DNA from: an uncultured Flavobacteriaceae bacterium
Lineage (GTDB): Bacteria; Bacteroidota; Bacteroidia; Flavobacteriales; Flavobacteriaceae
Length of the DNA: 64,000 nucleotides
Reading direction: 5' to 3'
NCBI GenBank assembly: GCA_947500385.1
Contig: CANMSA010000011.1
Span: 150,324-214,323, forward strand
Shown: positions 28,380-37,050 of the stretch, in pieces
Layout of the letters: each line of letters begins with the position of its first letter
Numbering within the stretch: position 1 is the first letter of the stretch
Made by a program: the position numbers and the translations under genes
The notes under the pieces: model-generated
What the model saw: the letters and a program-made list of their open reading frames with translations, nothing else
Database searches by the model: none
What the model was told of the DNA's origin: nothing

Positions 28380-29036
28380 GTGATTCGATCTTTCTCAATC
28401 TTTTTGCTATTTGTACTGATATCCGTTCACGGGATCGCTCAGTCGGACATTCCTACATCAAAACCTTTGAAAATCGAAACGGCCAATAAGCTCGATGTAA
28501 AGGGGCAGCAGAAAAAAGGAACTTCCCTTAAAATGCCGTCGATCGTAGGCAACGATCCTGAAATAAATTTCAAGGATTCTCTTGGAAGAAAACCGGTAAA
28601 AATGTTGCCGGATAGGAAGTTGGTTCAGGCCGGCACCGGTATGAAAATAGACCCTAAAGTGGGTCCGCGGCCCGGTGACAAAGAAGGCTCTTCGAACTTT
28701 TTTGGCAATATGTACCTAGGCGACATTAAAAGCAACGGAAAATTCGTTGGAGTCGTCTGTCGTGATCATGAGTATGTGGATGGCGACCGGGTAAAGATAT
28801 CCCATAACGACATGGTTATTGACCCCAATACTTTACTAACAGGGAGCTTTAAAGGAGTGAATATTGATTTGCAAAAAGGCTTCAACCGACTCGATTTTGA
28901 AGCCTTGAACGAAGGATCTTCCTCTCCCAATACCGCCCAAGTAGATGTATACGATGACAAAGGACAGTTGATATACTCAAATAAGTGGTTGCTGTCCGCG
29001 GGGTCAAAAGCTACCTTGATCATCACCAAGGACTAG
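28380..29036 (+). CDS. Secreted protein of unknown function
   Basis: The 218-residue protein starts at a GTG and has a signal peptide (IRSFSIFLLFVLISVHGIAQ). The mature part begins with a low-complexity, Lys/Pro-rich stretch and ends with a beta-rich domain (FVGVVCRDHEYVDGDRVKISHND, then VDVYDDKGQLIYSN). I do not recognise a family. No T9SS sorting tail is visible. It may be cotranscribed with the preceding operon (108-bp gap) or stand alone; the next gene is convergent. Confidence 0.6.
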   Translation: MIRSFSIFLLFVLISVHGIAQSDIPTSKPLKIETANKLDVKGQQKKGTSLKMPSIVGNDPEINFKDSLGRKPVKMLPDRKLVQAGTGMKIDPKVGPRPGDKEGSSNFFGNMYLGDIKSNGKFVGVVCRDHEYVDGDRVKISHNDMVIDPNTLLTGSFKGVNIDLQKGFNRLDFEALNEGSSSPNTAQVDVYDDKGQLIYSNKWLLSAGSKATLIITKD

Positions 29037-29081
29037 TATCAATACCAATCTTTCCCCAACTTCCTTCTTAAAGATAAGACC

Positions 29082-31289
29082 CTATCGTTCCTCCCCTGGT
29101 TTGTAGGTTTCCTTTGCCCTCTTTAGCACGTCTTCTTTATAGTACGCTACCTCCTTAAAATTCTTATCGGCATACCGCTGCGCTTGGTCATTAAAATGAG
29201 GCGCGGACGGATCCCCGCTTTGCCCTCCTGCAAGCATACTTTTCGCTTTCACCCTATCTCCAAACTCGACTACGGCGACAAAACTATTGCCCCGTGTACC
29301 GTAAATCTTTTTAGTGTTGTTCGTATAGCGGGCACCATAAGCGGCCAAGGCCCCCCATCGTCCGGAGGCAAAACCAATAGGAATGCTCGGTTTACTATCG
29401 TCAAAAGCCTGTCGAATAGCACCATTGAGCCGTTGATACCGATGCACTTCGCCCCAAGGAATATTCCAAGTTCCAAAATCGGCGACCAATTGATCGACTA
29501 CCTCTTCAAAAATACGGATACGTTCGCCAGCAGGGGAGCTATTCCCAAAGTATGTAAGCAGTTTCATAGTACTGCGATTGTCTGGCCGTACTCCGCGTTG
29601 CAGCATGGCCGTACCATAAAAATGCGCCAAGGTCATGGCAACCGATTCTTTCCCGGTTTTAAAGTCCCATTCACCCAAGGCCTTTATCGGCGCTAACAAT
29701 TTTGGGTTTTTATCGTCATAGCGCTCATACGCCTTGATCAATCCAGGAATCAACGCTTCAAATGCCGGCAAATAGGGGTCGTGGGCCAATTCTATTAGGC
29801 TATCCAAGGTATAGCCAGACCGATCCTTTAACAAGGAAATGGCGTGCACCCCGCGAAAATTCTCCCTATCGATCGACATGTAGTTGGGATAGTCCTGTTT
29901 TTTGGGACTAAACTCCAAAGCCGCGGTATAAGGGGTCGAGTTACAATTTTGAAGCCATCCATTTTCAGGGTTCAACAAAAGAATATTCTCGTCTACGGTA
30001 TGCAAACCCTGCCAGTCAGTTTTTGGATCGTAACCGTTCACCGGCTTCGCATAATCGAAAATGGTGTCTCTTTTAGGGATAAAATTGCCATGAAAATAGG
30101 CGATGTTTCCTTCTGCATCCGCATAAACGGTATTATTGCTCGAATTGGTGCGGATATTCATCATTTCCCGAAATCCTTGATAGCCCGACTGCTTGGTTCT
30201 AATAAAAGACTGTTCCAAGGCCCGAACGGGATCCCACATCATGGCGGAAGCGGTCCATGCGCCATCGACTTTATGGGTAATGGGCCCATGGTGGGTGCGG
30301 TACATGGGAAAGGACTTGTTTTCAAAACCCTCATCCGTTTTATATTTCAAGGTGACGGCCGATTTTTGTAAGGGCCGTAGTTCTTCCCCGTATTGGTAGA
30401 GCGCCTCCCCGTCAATAGTAAGAATATTTTCCTTGAATTCATCCATCACATCGGTGTAGGTAGAGGTATGCATCCAGCCCGTTTTTTCATTGAATCCTTG
30501 GTATACAAAAAACTGGCCCCAAGTAACCGCTCCATATGCATTAAGCCCTTCTTCACTTACAACGTGTACCTCACCCCGAAAATAAAAAGAGGTATGTGGA
30601 TTGATCAAGAGCATTGCATTGCCAGATTGTGTCAGTTTTCCCGCAATGGCAATTCCATTGGAGCCCTGTGGTTCTGCCATTTCGGCCTCCTCTTGTATTT
30701 TTAGTTTTTCAGCCTTCGGAATTTCCATAGAACCCTCATAAAAGGCCTTTATCTTCTTGGTTGAAATCCGTTCGATATCTCCCCCAATAGAACCTTCACT
30801 AAAGTACATGGGCATCCAGGGTTCAAATCTGGTAAGAAGTTTGGGCGTTACTTCGGGATGCGAGTACAGGTAATAATTAATCCCGTCTGCAAAAGCATCG
30901 CATAATTTCTTCAACCAGTCGGGACTTTTCTCGTATTGTTCCTTCGCTTCCTCCTCGGTCATAAAAAGCCTGGCACGCAAATCACTGTAAAGTGCATCAC
31001 GACCATCTACTTCCGCCAATCGGCCGGTAGCCCATATGTAATTCTGCTCCACTCGGTTGAAATCGTCTTCACATTGCGCGTACAACAAACCAAAAACAGC
31101 ATCCGCATCCGTCTTGCCATAAATGTGGGGAACACCAAAATCATCGCGAATGATCGTTACATTTTTTGCCTGATCCTTCCATGCATCCTCTTCGGTATTG
31201 TGTTGCGCCTCGGTCGTGCAAGAAAGGACTAAAAAAACAAGGAACATGGGGAGTGCCATAAAGCGTGTAATGAAGCTCATAAATCTCAT
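29082..31289 (-). CDS. Penicillin acylase family (Ntn-hydrolase) lipoprotein
   Basis: The protein has 735 residues with a lipobox (VFLVLSC, Cys24). The N-terminal part (ITIIRDDFGVPHIYGKT-like, 45-60) is the alpha-chain start of the penicillin G acylase/AHL-acylase family. The probable self-processing site and nucleophile is Ser210 in EPQGSNGIAIAG. Family knowledge: the precursor is cleaved before this Ser, which then acts as N-terminal nucleophile on amides such as acyl-homoserine lactones, aculeacin or cephalosporins. The specificity here is unknown. GSNG in place of the common GSNN or GSNS is a small oddity. A good promoter lies upstream (31346-31378). Confidence 0.87.
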   Translation of the reverse strand: MRFMSFITRFMALPMFLVFLVLSCTTEAQHNTEEDAWKDQAKNVTIIRDDFGVPHIYGKTDADAVFGLLYAQCEDDFNRVEQNYIWATGRLAEVDGRDALYSDLRARLFMTEEEAKEQYEKSPDWLKKLCDAFADGINYYLYSHPEVTPKLLTRFEPWMPMYFSEGSIGGDIERISTKKIKAFYEGSMEIPKAEKLKIQEEAEMAEPQGSNGIAIAGKLTQSGNAMLLINPHTSFYFRGEVHVVSEEGLNAYGAVTWGQFFVYQGFNEKTGWMHTSTYTDVMDEFKENILTIDGEALYQYGEELRPLQKSAVTLKYKTDEGFENKSFPMYRTHHGPITHKVDGAWTASAMMWDPVRALEQSFIRTKQSGYQGFREMMNIRTNSSNNTVYADAEGNIAYFHGNFIPKRDTIFDYAKPVNGYDPKTDWQGLHTVDENILLLNPENGWLQNCNSTPYTAALEFSPKKQDYPNYMSIDRENFRGVHAISLLKDRSGYTLDSLIELAHDPYLPAFEALIPGLIKAYERYDDKNPKLLAPIKALGEWDFKTGKESVAMTLAHFYGTAMLQRGVRPDNRSTMKLLTYFGNSSPAGERIRIFEEVVDQLVADFGTWNIPWGEVHRYQRLNGAIRQAFDDSKPSIPIGFASGRWGALAAYGARYTNNTKKIYGTRGNSFVAVVEFGDRVKAKSMLAGGQSGDPSAPHFNDQAQRYADKNFKEVAYYKEDVLKRAKETYKPGEER

Positions 31290-31345
31290 TTATTTTATTG
31301 AAGTAATCTACACTTTTTCAATTTATCCCGATAAATAGGTACTGC

Positions 31346-31378
31346 TAAAGATAAGTTTTATTCATCGATGAGCCCCAA
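31346..31378 (-). promoter_or_regulatory. Promoter of the acylase gene
   Basis: Read on the minus strand, TTG (31378-31376) is followed after 22 bp by TATCTTTA (31353-31346). This fits the Bacteroidota TTG-N17-23-TAnnTTTG pattern with one mismatch, about 57 bp before the ATG. Confidence 0.5.
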
Positions 31379-31564
31379 GACACAAGGAGCTTATCGACAT
31401 ATGGTATTTTTGAGCGAATTTTAAAAAAGTGCATTTCATCGAAAAAAGGTAGGGTTCCCCAAATTACCATTGTTATTCACATATTATATTGAATCAAAAA
31501 ACGTTTGTCAACATACGGAAAGAAACAAGATACTCCCCAAGTATCTAGAACTTAACCAAAAGCT

Positions 31565-34267
31565 ATGAACAAGAACTTTCCCCTAATCGGCTCATGGTTC
31601 CTATGTGTGTTATTTTTTGCACAAATAGGACTTCATGCCCAAGAAAACTGGTCGAACCCCGCCTCCTGGGCAAATGGTCGCGTCCCCATGACTAACGAGG
31701 ATGTCACCATCCCGGCCAACAAGCAAATAGTACTGGACGTATCCCCTTCAAACATTGGCAACCTTCTTATTGAAGGCAGTCTCATTTTTGATGAAAAAGA
31801 CCTTTCCCTTACCGCTAAGTCTATTTTAATAAAGGGCCTATTGCAAATTGGTACCGCTGCGCTTCCCTTTCAAAACAAGGCCACTATCACCTTAAACGGC
31901 CCTAAAAGCGATGACCCCCTTTACGGAGGACGCTTCTTAAGCACTATCGAGGGTGGCTCGCTTCAATTGTTCGGCGCTTCGGCCGCCAAGTTAAGCTGGG
32001 GACAGTTGGAGGGAACTGTGCAGCCCGGAGCGACCAAAATTGTTTTAGACCGGAATACAAACGGTTGGGAAGCAGGCGATAAATTGGCAATCGCGCCAAG
32101 CGGGTATGACCCTTTTGAGGCAGAAGAAGTTACCATCACGGCGGTTAACGGAAACGAGATTTCGTTTACACCAGCCTTACAATATCCACATTACGGGGAA
32201 CTTCAAACCTATGAAGGCAAAACTTTAGATGAAAGAGCAGAAGTAGGCCTTTTAACAAGAAATATTAAGATACAAGGCGCGGCCGATTCCGAGGAACTTC
32301 GTTTTGGCGGGCATATTATGATTCTCAATGGTTCAGGGCCTATCAGCGTAGAAGGGGTAGAATTCTTTAAAATGGGGCAACCGGGAAATGAAGGCCGATA
32401 TAGTTTCCATTGGCATATTGCCGGAGACCGCGAAGGTGATTTTGTTCGAAATACGAGTATTCATCATGCGTTACAAAGAGGTGTAGTACTGCACCGTACC
32501 GATAACGTAGTAATTGAAAATGTGGTAGCCTATCATATAAAAAACCATGCCTTCATTCCCGCGGAAGATGGCAATGAGGTAAACAATACCTTCAAAGACA
32601 ATTTGGCCATGTTAATGCTACGGCCAGACGACGGTTTTTTCGCTTTCCCGGTGGAAGGGAAAGAAACCAAGCAAAGCCGGCAAGGTGAGCATAGGGTCGC
32701 GGGGTTCTGGTCGAGAAATCCGCATAACAATCTTATCGGCAACCACTCCGCCGGTTCTGAAAGGGGTGTTGGCTTTTTCTTTGACGGTTTTGCCAAAGAC
32801 AGGATTTATAAGGAATTTGATGTACTTCCCAGAGAAATTGTTTTTAAGGACAATGTAGTACATTCTTGTTCGGTACCTGGTGCGAATAATAATGCGGTCA
32901 CCAATGTCGCTACCTACGGACAGGTTGGGCATGGCCATGGTTTGTTTATTGATGGTTTCAAAAATGGGGACCTGATGTGGAAATTCAGCGATTTCACCGC
33001 GTATAAGAATGCCATGAGCGGGGTATGGAGCGAAATGCTCAATGCCACTTTTAGTAATTTTATTTTGGCCGATAATTCATCTGCTCTAATGTCCTCCAGA
33101 TCCTATATCGAAGATGGTATCATCATCGGCCGATCAGAAAATACTATTGGAGGCCCCAATAGGGTTTTACGGGATGGCCATAAACGTGCGGGGTTCTATT
33201 CCATTGCTCAAGGAGGGCCAAAACAACCCAAATTTAAAAACGTCACCTTTGTAAACATCAACGCTGCAATAGGGGATGAAGATGTTGCCGCCGCCGTCGT
33301 CGGCGAATCGGGCCATTACGGTGAAAACTATTTTGAAGGCATCAAACTCATCAACTCGCAGCCCATTTACATGCGTACCAAAGGCTCCAAGAAAGATAGA
33401 CCAACAGGGTCTTTTATATTGGACAAGGATGGTAGCTTAACCGGGTACGGGAAGCCAGTGATTGTAGTGCATGAAGCCTCTACCCTCATAAACGACAGTG
33501 CCATCTATCATGAAGATTGGCGCGCTTATGTGCTCGATGCCCAAAACATACTTCAGTTACAATTCGGAGATATTCCCTTTTACTTGGATATTAACTTAAT
33601 CGATGAGGACAATACGCTTATCGGAGCCTTGCAATCGGGCAAAACCTTTCATTTTGGGGTAACGGGCAAAAACAGTTATCAATTCCAAGGAGAATGGTCT
33701 GTTGATGAGGACGGCCAAGTCATTCGAATGCGAAGCATTCTTGAGCAGCAAGGCGACTGGGCCACCGTACGATATCCCTATCCATATAATGCGGTAAAAC
33801 TCTTAGACGAAAACGAAGTCGAAATTGTTCCGGTTGCATCGCGCTCCGAACTGGATAACCAAAACAACACTTCTTACTTTTTTGATAAGAACAACAAAGA
33901 AGTAGTAGTAAAGTTGGTGACCGGTGGATCTGGCGATGCGTATGCCCGAATAATTGCGGGCGAGGGAATCGACGTAGGTGATGGTATTACCAATGCCGAA
34001 AATTTTGAGGATGTTGTCAATGTTCGCATTACCCCTAATCCGCTGACGGAAACCTCTTCGTTAAACTATACATTGCTTAAAGAGCAATTTGTAGGGGTGG
34101 GACTGTTCGATGTTACTGGCCGAAAAATCAAAACGCTGTATGCGGAACAACAAGATCCTGGTAATCATACTATTCCGTTGGACAATCTCAATCTGCAAAG
34201 TGGTATATACCTAGTAAGCTTTCAGCTTGCCGATCAAAACATTGCAGTAAAAGTAATCAAACCTTAA
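31565..34267 (+). CDS. Secreted G8-domain / beta-helix protein with T9SS sorting domain (copy 1)
   Basis: The protein has 900 residues with a signal peptide ending LHAQ. Residues about 28-145 look like a G8 domain (NWSNPASWANGRVP, VTIPANKQIVLDVS, GLLQIGT). A right-handed beta-helix follows, with GRYSFHWHIAGDREGDF (278-292), a histidine-rich turn reminiscent of the HFH motif in CEMIP/TMEM2/PKHD1L1 relatives. The last 80 residues (ITPNPLTETSSLNYTLL, GIYLVSF, AVKVIKP) are a type A T9SS sorting domain, so it is secreted or surface-attached. In animals some G8 proteins degrade hyaluronan; whether this one cuts a polysaccharide is unknown. A close paralogue follows 33 bp later. Confidence 0.85.
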   Translation: MNKNFPLIGSWFLCVLFFAQIGLHAQENWSNPASWANGRVPMTNEDVTIPANKQIVLDVSPSNIGNLLIEGSLIFDEKDLSLTAKSILIKGLLQIGTAALPFQNKATITLNGPKSDDPLYGGRFLSTIEGGSLQLFGASAAKLSWGQLEGTVQPGATKIVLDRNTNGWEAGDKLAIAPSGYDPFEAEEVTITAVNGNEISFTPALQYPHYGELQTYEGKTLDERAEVGLLTRNIKIQGAADSEELRFGGHIMILNGSGPISVEGVEFFKMGQPGNEGRYSFHWHIAGDREGDFVRNTSIHHALQRGVVLHRTDNVVIENVVAYHIKNHAFIPAEDGNEVNNTFKDNLAMLMLRPDDGFFAFPVEGKETKQSRQGEHRVAGFWSRNPHNNLIGNHSAGSERGVGFFFDGFAKDRIYKEFDVLPREIVFKDNVVHSCSVPGANNNAVTNVATYGQVGHGHGLFIDGFKNGDLMWKFSDFTAYKNAMSGVWSEMLNATFSNFILADNSSALMSSRSYIEDGIIIGRSENTIGGPNRVLRDGHKRAGFYSIAQGGPKQPKFKNVTFVNINAAIGDEDVAAAVVGESGHYGENYFEGIKLINSQPIYMRTKGSKKDRPTGSFILDKDGSLTGYGKPVIVVHEASTLINDSAIYHEDWRAYVLDAQNILQLQFGDIPFYLDINLIDEDNTLIGALQSGKTFHFGVTGKNSYQFQGEWSVDEDGQVIRMRSILEQQGDWATVRYPYPYNAVKLLDENEVEIVPVASRSELDNQNNTSYFFDKNNKEVVVKLVTGGSGDAYARIIAGEGIDVGDGITNAENFEDVVNVRITPNPLTETSSLNYTLLKEQFVGVGLFDVTGRKIKTLYAEQQDPGNHTIPLDNLNLQSGIYLVSFQLADQNIAVKVIKP

Positions 34268-34300
34268 TCTCTCCTCCTACTTAACCAAAACAACGATCCT

Positions 34301-37006
34301 ATGAAAATCCTTAAAGTAGGCATAAGTCTAGCATTGATACTGGTAATTTCCAGTACGGGGCTAGCACAAGAAAATTGGTCCAGCCCAAATAGCTGGCCTT
34401 CTGGAAACGTACCACTAGCGAATGAAAATGTAACCATTCCACCCGGTAAAACCATTTTACTCGATGTATCCCCTGCCGACTTGGGGGACCTTTTAATTGA
34501 AGGAAGTTTGATCTTTGAAGACAAAAACCTATCCCTTACGGCCCAAACCATTAAGGTAACGGGCTTGCTTCAAATAGGAACGCCCCAAAATCCTTTTCAG
34601 AACAACGCGGTAGTTACCCTAACGGGCCCCAAGGTAGACGAAGAAGTATTCGGAGGGCGTTTTCTTACAACGCTCTCGGGCGGATCTATTCAGTTGCATG
34701 GTGCAAGCGCCACCAAATTAAGTTGGGGACAATTAGAGGGTACGGTACAACCAGGAGCTTCTAAAATAACCCTTGATAAAATGCCTGTTGGTTGGAAACC
34801 AGGGGATAAAATTGCTTTGGCTCCAAGTGGTTATGATCCCTTCGAAGCAGAAGAGCTCATCATCACCGCAGTGAACGGTAGGGATATCTCATTTAGCCCC
34901 CCACTACGGTTCCCACATTATGGAGAACTACAAGAATATGAAGGCAAAATACTAGATGAACGCGCCGAAGTAGGGATGCTCACCAGAAATATTAAGATTC
35001 AAGGAGGAGCAGATTCTGAAGATATCAAGTATGGAGGGCATACGATGATCTTAAACGATTCGGGTCCAATTCATATAGAGGGGGTCGAGTTTACAAGAAT
35101 GGGGCAACCGGGAATCGAAGCTAGGTACAATATGCATTGGCATTTGGCCGGGGATCGCGAAGGGGATTACATCAAAAATTCCAGTATTCACAATAGCTTG
35201 CAACGCGGCGTTGTACTGCACCGAACCAATAACGTGCTGGTCGAAGATGTGGTTGCGTTCAATGTTCGCAACCATGTATTTATTCCGGCGGAAGACGGTC
35301 CGGAAATCAACAATACGTTTCGACATAATTTGGCGATACTGGTGCGAAAGCCCGAAAAGGGCTTCTTCGCCTTTCCGAGAGATGGCGGGGGAGGAAGTAA
35401 TCAAGGAGAACAACGTGTAGGGGGCTTTTGGATGCGAAACGTTCACAATAACCTGATCCATAACCATGTAGCAGGTTCGGAACGCGGTACCGGGTTCTTT
35501 TTCGATACTCGTGGGCGGAGTCGGGACTTTCGCGATATTGACCTGCTCCCTAGGGAAGTCGTTTTTGACGGTAATGTGGCCCATTCTTGTTCCGTTCCTG
35601 GAAATTTGGGGAATGAAGGTGTTTCCAACACGGCATTATATGGGCAAGTAGGCCATGGCCATGGCTTTTTCATGACCAAGTTTCAAAATGGAGATCTTAT
35701 GTGGACCTTTAATAACTTTACGAGTTACAAGAACGCAATGAGCGGGGTATGGACTGAAATAACCAATGTAACGCTCAATAATTTCATATCGGCAGACAAT
35801 GCTATTGGGCTTTTGTCATCGGAATCATTCGTTGAGAACAGTCTAGTAATAGGACGATCTGCAAATACCATCGGAGGAAAGAATCGCCATTTGCGTCATG
35901 GTGACCGGAGAGCGGGTTATTATTCGATTGCCCAAGGAGGACGTAAACAACCAAAACTATCAAACGTTACTTTTATTGACATCAATAAAGATATTGAAGA
36001 AGGAAAAGTTGCAGCGGCTGTGGTCGGAAGTGGCGGGCATCGGGGAAAAAACTTTTTCAAGGGGATTCAACTGAAAGGGGAAACTCTGCCGGTTTGGATG
36101 AGCACCGGTGGCTCAAAGGGACGCGATGACAACTCTTCTTTTCTGTTGGATGAAGATGGCAGTCTTACAGGATATGATAGGCCGGTACTGATAGCACACC
36201 CCTATTCTTCTTTCAAAAATGATGCAATTGAATACCGCGATGAATGGCAGGCATATATTGTAGAGGCCGATGGTGCCATGCAACTCACAATGTATAGTAT
36301 CGGGTTTAATTTAGAGCAAGAGGTATCCTTGATACGTGATTTTGATAAACTTCGAATACCCAAACAACAATGGGCGCACCAACGGTATTTCAACTTTTTT
36401 GGAAAACAAGGATATACTGTGCTCGGGCAATGGGACATGGATGAAAAAGGGAACGCTTTGCAATTGCGCAGCGTACTGGAAAAAGAAGGGGAATGGACCA
36501 TCCTAAAACACCCTTTCCCGTATACCGGAATCGAAGTGCTCGATAAGGAAGACCAACCGATTGCCGAGGTAAAAAGCCTGGCTGAACTCGAAAATGCACA
36601 AACGAATGCCTATTATTTTGATCCACAGCAGGGAGCCGTATATCTAAAAATGGTAACCAATTCAGAAGGGCTAGCCTGGGTAAATCTGATTCCACAAGGG
36701 GAAAAAACGGGAAACAACTTTGGCATCGAATACGGCGATGTGCGACAATTTGTTTTGGACGCACGGGTATACCCCAACCCTATTACCGCCGATTCCAGAT
36801 TGGAATATACGCTCTTGCAAGACCAAACTGTCGCCATTTCCATCTATGACATACTTGGGAGAAAAGTAAAGACATTATTGGTAGAAGAACAAGAAGACGG
36901 CTTGCATAGCATTCCTATTGGGCAATATATGATGCAGTCGGGCACTTATATTTTGGACATCAACTTTTTGGTGAGTTCCTTGCCTATTAAAATTATCAAA
37001 CCATAA
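34301..37006 (+). CDS. Secreted G8-domain / beta-helix protein with T9SS sorting domain (copy 2)
   Basis: The 901-residue protein is collinear with its upstream paralogue throughout: G8 (NWSSPNSWPSGNVP onwards), the same beta-helix turns (ARYNMHWHLAGDREGDY, SLQRGVVLHRTNNV), GHGHGFF, and a type A T9SS sorting tail (VYPNPITADSRLEYTLL to IKIIKP). The signal peptide ends at GLAQ. The 33-bp spacing means one transcript. Sequence differences are spread evenly, as expected of an old tandem duplication with both copies under selection. Binding or cleavage of an algal or animal glycan is a reasonable guess but untested. Confidence 0.85.
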   Translation: MKILKVGISLALILVISSTGLAQENWSSPNSWPSGNVPLANENVTIPPGKTILLDVSPADLGDLLIEGSLIFEDKNLSLTAQTIKVTGLLQIGTPQNPFQNNAVVTLTGPKVDEEVFGGRFLTTLSGGSIQLHGASATKLSWGQLEGTVQPGASKITLDKMPVGWKPGDKIALAPSGYDPFEAEELIITAVNGRDISFSPPLRFPHYGELQEYEGKILDERAEVGMLTRNIKIQGGADSEDIKYGGHTMILNDSGPIHIEGVEFTRMGQPGIEARYNMHWHLAGDREGDYIKNSSIHNSLQRGVVLHRTNNVLVEDVVAFNVRNHVFIPAEDGPEINNTFRHNLAILVRKPEKGFFAFPRDGGGGSNQGEQRVGGFWMRNVHNNLIHNHVAGSERGTGFFFDTRGRSRDFRDIDLLPREVVFDGNVAHSCSVPGNLGNEGVSNTALYGQVGHGHGFFMTKFQNGDLMWTFNNFTSYKNAMSGVWTEITNVTLNNFISADNAIGLLSSESFVENSLVIGRSANTIGGKNRHLRHGDRRAGYYSIAQGGRKQPKLSNVTFIDINKDIEEGKVAAAVVGSGGHRGKNFFKGIQLKGETLPVWMSTGGSKGRDDNSSFLLDEDGSLTGYDRPVLIAHPYSSFKNDAIEYRDEWQAYIVEADGAMQLTMYSIGFNLEQEVSLIRDFDKLRIPKQQWAHQRYFNFFGKQGYTVLGQWDMDEKGNALQLRSVLEKEGEWTILKHPFPYTGIEVLDKEDQPIAEVKSLAELENAQTNAYYFDPQQGAVYLKMVTNSEGLAWVNLIPQGEKTGNNFGIEYGDVRQFVLDARVYPNPITADSRLEYTLLQDQTVAISIYDILGRKVKTLLVEEQEDGLHSIPIGQYMMQSGTYILDINFLVSSLPIKIIKP

Positions 37007-37050
37007 AATAAGCGTTTCTTTTTTCAGTTGTAGGTATATAGTCCCTTTAA